Below, piece after piece: positions 8,626 to 18,946 of a stretch of 64,000 nt of DNA. The DNA is taken from the NCBI GenBank assembly GCA_004352715.1, contig SCFE01000116.1, positions 555,976 through 619,975 of the forward strand. The letters run 5' to 3'. Position numbers and translations under genes: made by a program. This DNA comes from Hofstenia miamia. Lineage: Eukaryota > Xenacoelomorpha > Acoela. The notes below the pieces were generated by a model that was given only the letters and a program-made list of their open reading frames with translations, had not been told where the DNA came from and ran no database searches. Position 1 is the first letter of the stretch, and each line of letters starts with the position of its first letter.

Positions 8626-9471
8626 GACGTTATTTAGCTGCTGAAGGCTAATGTTTATTCACATATGCATATGTAAATACCTGCATAACGTAGGACTCTC
8701 CAAATTTGTTTAAAATTAATTCTAATAAGCTTTGCTTCCATTTTTGGTGACTACAACTATATTTGGGCGGCATCTGCACCCCCTCAGTTACACGAGTGAA
8801 GTCAGTTCTCATTACTCGGAAACATGTTAAAGACACATGATATGAGTCTACAGTCATATCAAATCAATTTTTGTAATACGGGCGACATCCAGCATACTGG
8901 GACAATGCATGGAGTGTTTCCAACAACAGTGTATTAATAAGAATAACTTGAGATTGTGGTGTCTTAGTCAGCGTTTAGGCTTACCATCTAGATATTCAAA
9001 TTTCCATAAAATATTCATTCAACAGATATTGATTGGAGAGCTGCCCAAGGAGTATTCAGAGTCTATAATCGTTCTAATATATCTTCTCAAACGGAGAACG
9101 TCAGTAGTTCCACATTTTCATAAAGTTTACTCTGATGAGTAATCTTGGTCGATTCGGACAGGTTTGCAGTGAGTTGCTCAGGCTTAGAACAACTGGTTAG
9201 GATAGCTTATTTGCATTAGATACAGATGCATTGTTAAGCATTTCTGCAATAAATTTTTCTAAGCACTATTCTATTGTTTAATGAGCTCGATTTGCTTATT
9301 CCAATAGATTCATCACAGATATAATAGAGATATTGTATGTGGGAATCGATTATTAAAATAGACGATGTCAGTTCTCAGTGTTTGCAACATACATAGTTTA
9401 CCAATAATTAACTATGTCATACTTATTAAATTTCGAAAATATATATAGTTAAAGTAAGAATAAATGATTTT
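8626..9471. other. AT-rich DNA without recognised gene
   Basis: Open frames at 8648-8857 (-) and 8909-9142 (+) have no domain signature and are treated as chance. Confidence 0.6.
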
Positions 9472-9495
9472 ACTATTACTACTACTACTACTACT
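9472..9495. repeat. (ACT)n microsatellite, 3' tail of the LINE on the minus strand
   Basis: About 7-8 ACT units, reading (AGT)n on the minus strand right after the LINE 3' end. CR1/L2-type LINEs commonly end in short tandem repeats. Confidence 0.85.
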
Positions 9496-9536
9496 GAAAG
9501 AATTTATTTACTTTCAAGAAAGTATAACAAAAGTAC

Positions 9537-11609
9537 TTATATGGAGTGACAACGGGTAGAGAATCCATGGACATTCGAGTCTATGTGCGTTTTAATGGTC
9601 GATGGAAAATTGTGCTTATCAATAAAAGCTATTCTCCTGACAGCCAAAGAATTTGCCAGCTTCACAGTTCTTTGAAAGAAAGCTTTATCACATGCGGGTT
9701 TCTTGGACATCCATTTGGTCTCGAGTTGTATGATGTTGTCCGTTCTGAGATAGCGCTTGGGTATTTTTATATTTATAAAATCAAAGATGGGAAAGTCCAA
9801 CTTGCCCAAAAGACATTTATGTAAAAACATGAGATCATGATATTGAAGTAAGTAGGATATCGGCCAAAGTGATGACAATTTGAGTTGAGATGTGTAGTCC
9901 TGAGCACCAGTGACCCAACGCAAGCACCTCTGCTGAAAACGCTCAAGTTTGCCGCGATGCAAGGACGAAGGATACCATGCCTGAGAAGCATATATCAAAA
10001 TCGGTAAGACACATGTTACATAATAATGTCTTTTTACATTGGAGTATACATTAATAGGTACATTTCGTTTAAGGAAGAAAAATGCTATATTAGCAGAGCT
10101 CAAAGGCAAGTCAATATGTTTGTTCCATTTTAAATCAGAGGTTAGAACAACTCCTAGATCTTTGACGTGTGTAGTTGTGGGAATAAGGAAGTCACTGAGA
10201 AAGTAGTTACAGGAGTTATTGGCGGGAAAGTTGATTACCGAGCACTTCCCAGAATTAAAGGACAAATGATTTGAGGTTGACCATGCCAAGAAATGATTAA
10301 TGCCAGGCTGAAGATCACACTGAGTAATTGCATTGGTTAGTTTACTGTCATCAGCATAAGCAAAGCAATGAGAACTCATTGGCAACGTGATTAAATCATT
10401 AATACAAATTACGAACAGAAGAGGGCCCAGAATACTGCCCTGTGGGACACCGCTGGCAATAAACTTAGCTTCAGAATGGGTATTGTTGTAAATCACACAT
10501 TGACTACGGAAGGAGAGATATGAAGAAATTAATTCAATGAATGCTTTGTCAAGACCAAACTGTTTGAGTTTCTTTAAGAGCAAATGGTGAGGCGCACAAT
10601 CGAAAGCTTTACTGAAATCAAAGTACACGGATTCTGTGGATTGATTTGAGTTTTTATTGCTGTAAAGAGCGTCAAGATATTGAACCAGTTGGGTTACGGT
10701 AGACTTTCCGTTCATAAAACCGTGTTGTTGCTTTGAGAAATTGGAACTGAGTCTGGGGTAAAGAAAGTCAAAAATAAAGTGTTCAAGTATTAATGAAAGG
10801 GAAGGTAAGAGACTTATGGGTCTATAATTTCTGATGTTCTCTGCATTGTCCACTAAAGGAGCCAGGACGTCATGACAATGTTTTGAGTTCGGAAAGTGAA
10901 ATCGATATATCTGAATAGTCCATGATAAATCAACAAGCTTGATAGGACCATCATGAGTTTCATCAAAAGGGGAAGTGCATGGGGCAAGCTGCTGATAAAT
11001 AGAAATAAAGTAATCTTCGAAAGCATTAGCAATGGCAGTATTGCTACTGTAGCGAGTATTGTCAAGGTATAATGATGAAGGTAGGCGTTCACTGCATTTA
11101 AGAGATCGAATGAAACGGAAGCAGTCATGAGAGGATTTCGGGCTGAGGGAGTAAAATAGGGCTTGTTTATCCAGATATACTGAATTCATAAAGTCATTGT
11201 TGAGGAGGCTTATGTAACTAGGATTGTAAGAATTCTTTTCAGCTGTGCGCAATTTGTTGGCAATGTGAATGGTGCTCGAGGTATAGTAGTAAGGGAACGA
11301 ACTTCTGCGCTTCGTTTTCAGGGGACATGTGCGTTTAAAGGTCTCAAAAACAAGACTATACCATTCGGAAATGAAATTCACGAATAGGTTGTCATAGTAG
11401 AGAAGTTGCTTGTAACAAAAATGAGAAGCAATGTTGAAGTGGTTGGAATTGAATTGTGATTGAGAGAAAACTTTGTGTGCAGAAACACTGTCACAGCCAC
11501 GTGTCGGTGCAGTAATGACTATATGCACAGGGAAATGATCCGAGTAAGTTAACTCCCCAACAGTAACATGAGTACTATCAAGGTTGTCTACGAGAACTAC
11601 GTCTAACAC
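9537..11609 (-). CDS. LINE ORF2: end of endonuclease plus reverse transcriptase
   Basis: 690 codons without a stop. The start is the C-terminal part of an AP-type endonuclease (ELTYSDHFPVHI, the SDH box). Reverse-transcriptase fingers follow (ENIRNYRPISLLPSLSLILE), then motif A VYFDFSKAFDCAPH, motif B ASGVPQGSILGPLLFVI, motif C HCFAYADDSKL (YADD) and thumb VKDLGVVLTSDLKWNKH. A C-terminal part (LERFQQRCLRWVTGAQD) lacks an RNase H. All catalytic Asp residues are present, so this half could encode enzyme. The upstream endonuclease half is frameshifted away (about 11690 and 11930). Clade call (CR1/L2 group) is from general resemblance. Confidence 0.88.
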   Translation of the reverse strand: MLDVVLVDNLDSTHVTVGELTYSDHFPVHIVITAPTRGCDSVSAHKVFSQSQFNSNHFNIASHFCYKQLLYYDNLFVNFISEWYSLVFETFKRTCPLKTKRRSSFPYYYTSSTIHIANKLRTAEKNSYNPSYISLLNNDFMNSVYLDKQALFYSLSPKSSHDCFRFIRSLKCSERLPSSLYLDNTRYSSNTAIANAFEDYFISIYQQLAPCTSPFDETHDGPIKLVDLSWTIQIYRFHFPNSKHCHDVLAPLVDNAENIRNYRPISLLPSLSLILEHFIFDFLYPRLSSNFSKQQHGFMNGKSTVTQLVQYLDALYSNKNSNQSTESVYFDFSKAFDCAPHHLLLKKLKQFGLDKAFIELISSYLSFRSQCVIYNNTHSEAKFIASGVPQGSILGPLLFVICINDLITLPMSSHCFAYADDSKLTNAITQCDLQPGINHFLAWSTSNHLSFNSGKCSVINFPANNSCNYFLSDFLIPTTTHVKDLGVVLTSDLKWNKHIDLPLSSANIAFFFLKRNVPINVYSNVKRHYYVTCVLPILIYASQAWYPSSLHRGKLERFQQRCLRWVTGAQDYTSQLKLSSLWPISYLLQYHDLMFLHKCLLGKLDFPIFDFINIKIPKRYLRTDNIIQLETKWMSKKPACDKAFFQRTVKLANSLAVRRIAFIDKHNFPSTIKTHIDSNVHGFSTRCHSI

Positions 11610-12210
11610 ATTACCAGAGATATGTGTGGCAGAGGTGACAAGTTGCTGAAGATTGAGTTCATCAAAAGCATCTAGTAATTCTTGATTATAGTTGTTTGAG
11701 CTGGTGAAGGTAGTGAAACATGTTTAAATCCCCAAGAATGAAGAATTTTCCGGATAGGCATTGATCAACTTTCAGTTTATTATACATGCTGAAAAGATCA
11801 TTGAACATTTTGACGAGTTCTGTAGGCTCACAGTGATACTGAGAAGAAAGTGGTGGTTTATAGACGAGAACAAAGAACAGTATAGAGTTGGACAGTACTG
11901 TGTATATGCAAACAATTAATCGCAAAAACACTCAATTTTGGAGGTGATCAAGGGAAGGTCGTTGCGACCTAGCATCAGCAGTCCACTGTGTTCACCGGTA
12001 GCATGGTCACAATGCGCTAAGGTGGTATAGTTCACAAATGCTGACAGTTCAGAGTTTGAGATATCCGCTGAGAGCCAAGTTTCTGTGAGGAAACATAAGT
12101 GAGGAGATTTGATACCTAAGTAGTCAGAAAGTTTGAGTCGTTGATTGATAGTCCGTAAGCTTTGGGCATTAATGAGATCTATTGAGAGCTCACTAGAAAG
12201 TCAGCTATCA
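11610..12210 (-). pseudogene. N-terminal AP-endonuclease of the LINE, frameshifted
   Basis: The minus strand reads INAQSLRTINQRLKLSDYLG, then PHLCFLTETWLSADI and HSGLLMLGRNDLPLITSKIE to a break near 11930. Frame 11931-11686 then gives VYKPPLSS and FFILGDLNMF (GDLN box). A further shift near 11690 leads into NYNQELLDAFDELNLQQLVT and the main ORF. The TETWL Glu and GDLN Asp/Asn are active-site residues of AP-type LINE endonucleases. Confidence 0.8.
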
Positions 12211-12400
12211 ATCTTCACCTCAGATCCATTGACAAAAAGTGTCATATCACGAATTCTTATGCACCTAGGATCCATGTTGTCGTTGTTTATGAGATCTCGC
12301 CTTTTAGCAATTAAAATTGGGTGTTTCCATAATATCAGCCATTGTTATCATCGTCATAATGATAGATCTAAAGTCCAGAAATATACTTAATGGTTATCCC

Positions 12401-12786
12401 AAATACTACGGCCAATCAATATTTGTTAAATAATGGCCGCACTAATGTTTGAATTATATTTGTTCAAGAACTGACTATATCATTAGAAACAAAGATTTAA
12501 TAGATTATTGAAATAGGTAAGAGGGAATTCACAAACAAAAATATTTCGATCTAGACATCTCTGATTAATTGCATTAATGTACTGTACATCATCTCAAATG
12601 CCTGTTGTGCATCCACTTCAAGCTATTGCAAAATTACTTCATGTACATTGCCATTGAAGCTGTGTTTTAAGATATCACAACTAAGATATGTTAATTTTAT
12701 AACTACACTCATAAATATGCTAAATGTAAATATGACTATTGAATATTGGAACATAATTAAAAATATATGCAAAAATATAAATATAC
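12401..12786. other. AT-rich DNA, possible short intron and tail of the minus-strand gene
   Basis: No domain seen. If 12787-13018 (-) is an exon, an acceptor-like sequence on the minus strand (cttaaaacacag near 12662) could open a last short exon. Equally, the exon frame can be read on without splicing to 12623. Neither can be decided here. Confidence 0.4.
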
Positions 12787-13018
12787 CGCTAGGTGTAAAA
12801 TTATTTGCAATTGAATCAGAAAGCGCTCGACATTTCTTCATTTCTTTATACGGAGCAGCTTGTGTCCAAGACGTAATATCCATTAAAGGTGGATGCATTC
12901 CATGTTGGAGTACCATTTGATAAAGTTGTGAAGGACCATTTGTATCTTCACTGGGCAAAGCAGGTAATGTGGGAAGGAGCTTAGTTTGACTAGCCGATAA
13001 CATCGGCGAATCATTGTA
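12787..13018 (-). CDS. candidate exon of an unknown gene diverging from selenoprotein T
   Basis: The minus strand shows a strong acceptor (ttatgttttggttttag) followed by 77 codons and a donor GTATAT at 12786. The peptide starts YNDSPMLSASQTKLLPTLPA and includes LYQMVLQHGMHPPLMDITSW and KKCRALSDSIANNF. Composition is ordinary protein-like and clearly less AT-rich than its surroundings. An internal Met at 13003-13001 could be the initiator if the upstream exon is untranslated. The selenoprotein-T start codon lies about 380 bp away on the other strand, suggesting a shared divergent promoter. I do not recognise the family. Confidence 0.45.
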
Positions 13019-13384
13019 CTAAAACCAAAACATAAAAAGTTAAATTAAATAAACTTGCAAACCTTGATTCTGCTACTTAACGGCGGTTGATCATTCATTC
13101 TCAACCATACTTGTTGGTCCTTTTATCCATTTTAATATTTCCATAGAAACTCGAAAATAATTTCGTAATTACATATTGAAAATATATTATCTGTAAGATG
13201 GTATTAACAAATAAATATAATCGCACAAAAAAAACTATTTTTCATCACAATGCGATGAAGATATGTTAAAATTTGATTGTTGTTTTTTTGATGAACAAGT
13301 TTTGCACAATATACAAGGGAATGATTTTAGTTAGTCATTAAGTGCTTGAACATTGAATTAACTCAAAATTAAAATGTAATTTTA
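13019..13384. promoter_or_regulatory. putative divergent promoter region upstream of selenoprotein T
   Basis: The 366 bp between the minus-strand candidate exon and the selenoprotein-T ATG contain no reading frame of note. By position they should include the selenoprotein-T 5' UTR and promoter. No TATA box or defined element is asserted. Confidence 0.3.
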
Positions 13385-13539
13385 ATGGCTAGGTTTGAGC
13401 AATTCATCGTTGCTGGAATAGTTGTTCTATTAAGTTTTCTAACTTTTACAGAACTTTTCAAATTCCCTCTCTTTAGTATTCAAAACCACAATTTCAGTAG
13501 TCGGAAATTAGATGGACCTGTTCTTCATTTTATTTATTG
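13385..13539 (+). CDS. SELENOT: selenoprotein T family protein, exon 1
   Basis: First coding exon of a selenoprotein-T (thioredoxin-like, ER-associated oxidoreductase) homologue. It has 51 codons plus two bases. It begins MARFEQFIVAGIVVLLSFLT, a hydrophobic N terminus fitting a signal peptide or anchor. It ends RKLDGPVLHFIY plus TG, corresponding to the ..GPLLKFQIC segment of animal SelT just before the redox motif. The donor is gtaata at 13540. The split codon TG|T is completed by exon 2 as Cys52, the first cysteine of the CxxU/CxxC box. All four exons total 594 nt (197 aa plus stop), close to the ~195 aa of vertebrate SelT. The ATG is the first in this frame and gives a sensible leader. Confidence 0.88.
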
Positions 13540-14036
13540 GTAATAATTGAAGTATTTATTTAAAAATTGCTTAGTAAATTATATGTAATTTCGGCGTTCT
13601 TGAAGAATCTGGGACTGCCTAATTTCTTGATGCTTAGTACGCCCAGTCTTATGGCCTAGCATAAATTTAGCGTTTTATTCCCATAAAATAATTTGCAAAT
13701 TATTTCGAGTATCGTATGTATGCTTGTTTGTTGCTGTATGTTTAACAAGATTAATGCATTATGTTTAGTAGAGCTATTGAAGAGTTTTTCTTAACATTTA
13801 AATTTTCTAACATGGGGAATTGGCTTTTCTTATACTATACATAAAATTTTCACTAAATATGTTGTTATGAACTTTTATTTAGATTATACATTACCATCCA
13901 TAATATCAATATAATATAAAATCAATATACTTTCAAATGTTTATGGGGGAATATGCTGGTTGATACACCTCCAGTTGGAACTCGGTGTCGTAAGTGATTT
14001 TCGGCATAATTAGATCTCAATGGAATGTATCTGGAT

Positions 14037-14059
14037 AGAGAGAGAGAGAGAGAGAGAGA
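14037..14059. repeat. (GA)n microsatellite, 3' tail of antisense LINE
   Basis: About 11 GA units. They read as TTTCT(CT)n on the minus strand, immediately after the last LINE coding sequence. This fits the simple-repeat 3' tails of CR1-type LINEs. Confidence 0.8.
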
Positions 14060-14740
14060 AAGAAACTTATATTACCCTTTCGGGATTTAGAAAAATAACA
14101 TTATGTACGACACGACGAGCACCGGGTGAGGGTGTTGTTGTAGCTGTCTTTGCCAAACACCCATATAAGAGCTTTACGTTGGAGCTTTTCCATCTGCAAT
14201 CCAGAAACATTAGGTGACCAAACACAAGAGTTGTAGAGCAGAATACATAATTTGTATAATGACAATTTGGCATTAATCGTAGCATGTAATAAAGAGTTTT
14301 GTCACAACTCGCCAATTTGGCATTTACATGATGGTCCCAGGATAAGTTCCGCGAGATAAAAATCCCAAGATCCTTAATTACAGAAACTGGAGGAATAGAA
14401 TGGTCATCAATTGATAATGAGCATGAGCAAGTAGATGAACAGAGCTTTTTAGTTTTACCCGGATGAAGCTTCATATTATGTTATAAGCCCAAATGACAAT
14501 GGAATTAATATCGTCCTGGAGCTCGGCAGAGCTGCCCTCAGACAGTAATTTGCAGTCATCAGCATATAACCAACAGAAGGAATGAGTGACATGGTCGGGT
14601 AAATCATTAATATACAATAATAACAACAGGGGGCCAAACACGCTCCCTTGAGGAACACCGCTTGTAATAATGCCATAATTAGAAAGACAGTTATTAATAC
14701 GAACGCGTTGTTTGCGATTTGAGAGATAAGATGCAATGAA

Positions 14741-15407
14741 GCGGATAAACGCACTGTAAAAGCTAAAAGCGGCTAATTTATTGAGCAATTGAGCATGCGA
14801 AACAGTATCGAAAGCTTTTTGAATATCAAAATACACACAGTGATAATCAGAGTTAAAATCATTGAATTTGTAAAGGTGGTCGACATAAATAAGCTGGGTG
14901 AGAGTGCTTCGACAAGAGAGAAAACCGTGCTGTGAGTCGGTAATTGGAGGACGGACTTTTTCATAAATATACTTAAATAAAATGCGTTCCAAAATAAGCG
15001 ACAAACGTGAGAGAATGCTGATGGACCTGTAGTTTCGAACGTTCCCTTTAGGCCCCGATTTATGAAGAGGGGTTACAAACGCCTCTTTCCATATTCCAGG
15101 CCAGGTTTGGGAGGAGAGAATAATAGTGAAAAGCACATAAATAACCGCAGCTAGTTGACTACTACACAATTTAAGTATGAAAGGAAGCACTAAATCGGCA
15201 GCAAGTGAAGAGCAATCTTTAGTTATCAATAGAGTCTCATGCACAACATCGGTCATGGGGTTAACGTCGGACAGGATAATAGAGGGATCTGTGTACGTGA
15301 TACTATGAACCAGGGGATCAGAACTGCTGAATACGGAACAAAAGTACGTATTGAATAAGTTAGCTTTCATTCTGAGATCAGACTTCCTGGAATCATCAAG
15401 ATAAAGA
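14741..15407. repeat. 667-bp tandem duplication inside LINE ORF2, unit 1
   Basis: It begins GCGGATAAACGCACTG and is followed immediately by unit 2 at 15408-16074, same orientation. The two units differ at very few positions (for example caaaag versus cagaag near 15340/16007). Confidence 0.92.
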
Positions 15408-16074
15408 GCGGATAAACGCACTGTAAAAGCTAAAAGCGGCTAATTTATTGAGCAATTGAGCATGCGAAACAGTATCGAAAGCTTTTTGAATATCAAAATA
15501 CACACAGTGATAATCAGAGTTAAAATCATTGAATTTGTAAAGGTGGTCGACATAAATAAGCTGGGTGAGAGTGCTTCGACAAGAGAGAAAACCGTGCTGT
15601 GAGTCGGTAATTGGAGGACGGACTTTTTCATAAATATACTTAAATAAAATGCGTTCCAAAATAAGCGACAAACGTGAGAGAATGCTGATGGACCTGTAGT
15701 TTCGAACGTTCCCTTTAGGCCCCGATTTATGAAGAGGGGTTACAAACGCCTCTTTCCATATTCCAGGCCAGGTTTGGGAGGAGAGAATAATAGTGAAAAG
15801 CACATAAATAACCGCAGCTAGTTGACTACTACACAATTTAAGTATGAAAGGAAGCACTAAATCGGCAGCAAGTGAAGAGCAATCTTTAGTTATCAATAGA
15901 GTCTCATGCACAACATCGGTCATGGGGTTAACGTCGGACAGGATAATAGAGGGATCTGTGTACGTGATACTATGAACCAGGGGATCAGAACTGCTGAATA
16001 CGGAACAGAAGTACGTATTGAATAAGTTAGCTTTCATTCTGAGATCAGACTTCCTGGAATCATCAAGATAAACT
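15408..16074. repeat. 667-bp tandem duplication inside LINE ORF2, unit 2
   Basis: Near-identical copy of 14741-15407. It is either a very recent tandem duplication or an assembly error in which two overlapping contig ends were laid side by side. Confidence 0.92.
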
Positions 16075-17222
16075 TCATCGGGAATGTTCACATGACCAGA
16101 AATATTGCGGAGAAAGGAGAAACAGTCGTTAGTGCTGGAGGTGTTAAAATCGTCAAGAAGAACTAACTTATCAAGCTCAACGGATTGAGCAAGAGTTTCT
16201 CTCAAGTTCGATAACTTGGGGCTATCGCGTAAGCCTTTGCAGGCTAACGACCGCTTTTCAGTCTGAAGCTGATTAAAGGAATGGACTGAGTGGGAAGAGT
16301 AATAAAAAGGGAGGTTGCAGCGTTTTTGCCGTTTAGTCTCAAGGGAGTAATTAATGATTTTATGAAAATAATTGTACCAAAGATCGAAGAATTTAGGGGC
16401 ATCAACTGAGAAACTTGACGTTAAAACAGAGTCAAAAAGATGAAGAGATTGCGAGAAGTTGACGTACGAGAAAGAGTGCTTGGAATAGACGGGAAGGTCA
16501 GAGAAGGAAGCAGAAACAGGAGATCGGATAGAAAGCGAAGCTATCACAGGGTAGTGATCAGAAATAGCAATGTTTGAAAGAATTTGAACCTGACAATTAT
16601 CCGGATCAGTGGAAATCATTAGGTCTAAGATGTTACCGCTAACATGAGTGGGTTCAGATGTTAACTGAAGACCTTTAATATCCTCAATGCAGGAAACAAA
16701 ATCATCCACGATATTAGAATTGTCAACAGGAGAGTCCCAACAAATATCAGGAAAATTGAAGTCGCCCGTAACTAAAATAGTCCCATGCGGATATTGAGCA
16801 ATAAAAACGTCGTGGTATTTAGTAATACATTTACACAGTAAACTAACAGGTAAGCTGAAATTTGACGAACGAGGAGGGTTGTAGATACACACAACCAGAA
16901 GGCAGGAATCAATGGACGTAATGATACAGGCGCAGGCAAAATCATAATCACCAATAGTGACATCATGACAGTCAACAGGGATATTATTGTTTCTAAAAAT
17001 GGCCACACCACCATGGGAGCCACTGCGTCGGTCACAGCGAGAAATAATTGAGTAATCAGAAGTTGGTAATAAAACAGAATCAGGTATATCCGGGTAAAGC
17101 CATGTTTCAGTAACACAGGCAATAGATGGACCGTAAACCGAAAGAAAATTAGTAAAGTCGAGCTTCTTTTGAAGGCTATCGAGGCTACAAATGTTAAAGT
17201 TGCAGACAGAGAATAAAAAGTC

Positions 17223-18075
17223 AATCTATTTCAACTAGTTCTCCATTACGGTAAAGTTTCAGGTTACAAATTTTCAAGTTCTCCTTACGAACACCACCTG
17301 AAGTTATCAATTCATAACGCTTCTTTAAAATTGCTTTTTCTTTTACAACTTCATCTTTAGATAATGACCTTGAAATGAAGACCTTTGAATCAAGTTAGTT
17401 GAAAGACTTAAGAAGATAACTTTTCGCTAAACATTTTCTGACGGTCCACTCGTAATTAAATTTCAATATAATAGAACGTGGTCTTGGAGCCTTAGAATTG
17501 AATTTGCCTAGCCTGATAACAGAAGTAATCTGTGACATATTCGATTCACCCAAAGCAGACAACATTTCCTTAACTGCAATAGCATCATGTTCAACTTGTT
17601 TAGCGAAAGATAGATCAGTGGATTCAGTAAGACCCTGAACCCTAAGTTCCATTCGTCGAGACGCTTCGTAAGAAACTTTTGTAGGATTGTGGTCAATAAC
17701 AGTTTTAGGATTTGCAATATTCATAGTATTCACCACGGTATCATTTAACTTTCTGACTTGATCCATAAAGCTGTCTAGTTTCACATTTACGTGGGTAACA
17801 ATATCCGACTTGAAGGTTTCAATATCAATATCACCCATTAATTTTTTCTTTGGCACTTTGACACAAGTATTGCAAACATAGAATAAATTCTGAAAGTTGG
17901 AGATAAAGGAAAGTACTTCTTGGGGAATGTTGACACAGTTTGCGTGGAACCAGAGTCGGCAACGCTCGCAACTGATCCAACCACCAATGTCCTCCGAGGT
18001 GTTGCAATTCGGGCATATAGCAGTTCCATCGGTCGTAGAACCAGTTCGCCCGCGTCGTGCAGCACCAACCATCAA
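17223..18075 (-). CDS. LINE ORF1 with PHD-type zinc finger (one internal stop)
   Basis: It starts MMVGAARRGRTGSTTDG. Residues about 20-70 form a PHD finger with CPNC, CERC, FHANC and CNTC pairs (C4HC3 spacing). A linker follows with a likely coiled region (FKSDIVTHVNVKLDSFMDQV), then an RRM-like fold segment: RRMELRVQGL, QITSVIRLGKF and RPRSIILKF. A TAA at 17395-17397 interrupts the frame. The same frame continues DSKVFISRSLSKDEVVKEKA to NGELVEID and a natural stop near 17223. PHD-bearing ORF1 proteins are typical of CR1-group LINEs and are nucleic-acid-binding partners of the retrotransposition complex. Confidence 0.82.
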
Positions 18076-18630
18076 TATGAAACCTAATTAAAATGTATAA
18101 TAAATAACATATAAATGTCACAAAATTTTATGTTCATGCAGAAGATAACATTCGATTGCTGGTCATGGACATGAAAGATGAATTTTTGCTTAATCCAACT
18201 TACCCAGACATCTGAGAAAAACACAATAAATCAAGAAGACATGCTTTCTGCCCTAACTTCGGCAAAAAACAAATAGGACATATTATATATTCTCAGATTC
18301 CTCTCAATGTGATCTATGATATGATAAGACAACGAATAAAATGAGTCTGCCTAAAACTTATACTCAGGCAACGCTATTACATGCTAAAAATTTATTCTTG
18401 TAAAAAAAGATGGCTTCACTTTACTTTAAAAAGCAAATTGTAGTATTATTCCCTTAATACTCTCTCCACGTGCAAAGTTGTTAATCCACAGTACACTGTG
18501 TCAGAGTTATGGTTAATAAGCCATATCCGTAATTCCAGTCAAATGTACCTTGGTTTATATGGAAACACCATACTTAGTTTCAGACAAAAATTTCTAACCA
18601 TAAAGAAGTAGTGAATTGTTCAAAAAAAAG

Positions 18631-18946
18631 TGTAGTGTACCAGGGAGACCACCATAAAATGCACTTAGTCCTATTGTAGCGTCAGATGGTGCTGGTAGTT
18701 ATTTATCTGCCAGCTCAAGCGCTTTTCGTGTTTACTGGTGACTAGTTGTGTTCATGTTTGTACATATTGTAAATACGCATTGTATATAAGACACCCAAGC
18801 ATCTGTAAATAGAGAAATAGTTTAACCGTGTTCTCTTGTTCACTAGAATCACTGTTGCTCTAGTATATGTTCACCTCAGCGACCTTCTGCTTTGACACTA
18901 AGTCCTCTGGCAAAGTTCTCTCTAGATTCAACCCAGTGATTCTACA
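18631..18946 (+). mobile_element. candidate solo LTR
   Basis: 316 bp that start TGTAG and end CTACA. The inverted match extends to AGTGTAG (18629-18635) and CTACACT (18942-18948). A TATA-like tgtatataagac lies at 18781. The segment is less AT-rich than its surroundings. These are LTR hallmarks, but no target-site duplication is seen and no internal region or second LTR is nearby. Orientation is assumed from the TATA position. Confidence 0.42.

Larger units (their letters stand above)
9497..12400 (-). mobile_element. CR1/L2-type non-LTR retrotransposon, degenerate
   Basis: On the minus strand an AP-endonuclease N-terminal half (12210 down to 11610, two frameshifts) precedes a long open frame (11609-9537) with reverse transcriptase and C-terminal region, ending at a microsatellite tail. 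No ORF1 with a PHD finger was found upstream of 12400, so the copy is probably 5'-truncated or its ORF1 is decayed. Confidence 0.85.
14067..17225 (-). pseudogene. LINE ORF2: AP-endonuclease and reverse transcriptase, split by duplication
   Basis: Endonuclease: NFNICSLDSLQKKLDF, ACVTETWLYPDI (ETWL), LVTGDFNFPDICWDSP (GDFN), AISDHYPVIASL (SDH). Reverse transcriptase: NVRNYRSISILSRLSLILER, motif A VYFDIQKAFDTVSH, motif B SGVPQGSVFGPLLLLL, motif C WLYADDCKLL. The frame runs open from about 17225 to 15396. There the second copy of the 667-bp duplication begins out of register (667 is not a multiple of 3). The original register is regained at 15421 and runs to 14471, and the last part (MKLHPGKTKKLCSS and VIKDLGIFISRNLSWDHH) is one more shift away. 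Without the duplication the enzyme would be nearly intact. Confidence 0.87.
14037..18120 (-). mobile_element. nearly full-length CR1-type LINE with PHD-finger ORF1, antisense in SelT intron 1
   Basis: It contains ORF1 (PHD finger and RNA-binding-like region, 18075-17223), then ORF2 (endonuclease and reverse transcriptase, about 17225 to 14067), then a CT-repeat tail. The damage is limited: one in-frame TAA in ORF1 (17395-17397), a 667-bp tandem duplication inside ORF2, and one frame break near 14474. Otherwise both ORFs are open, so the insertion is probably young. The 5' boundary is approximate. Confidence 0.88.

Noticed and set aside
12648-12920. 90-codon plus-strand frame
   Set aside because: Overlaps the better-supported minus-strand exon with clean splice sites; its peptide is AT-biased and lacks motifs.
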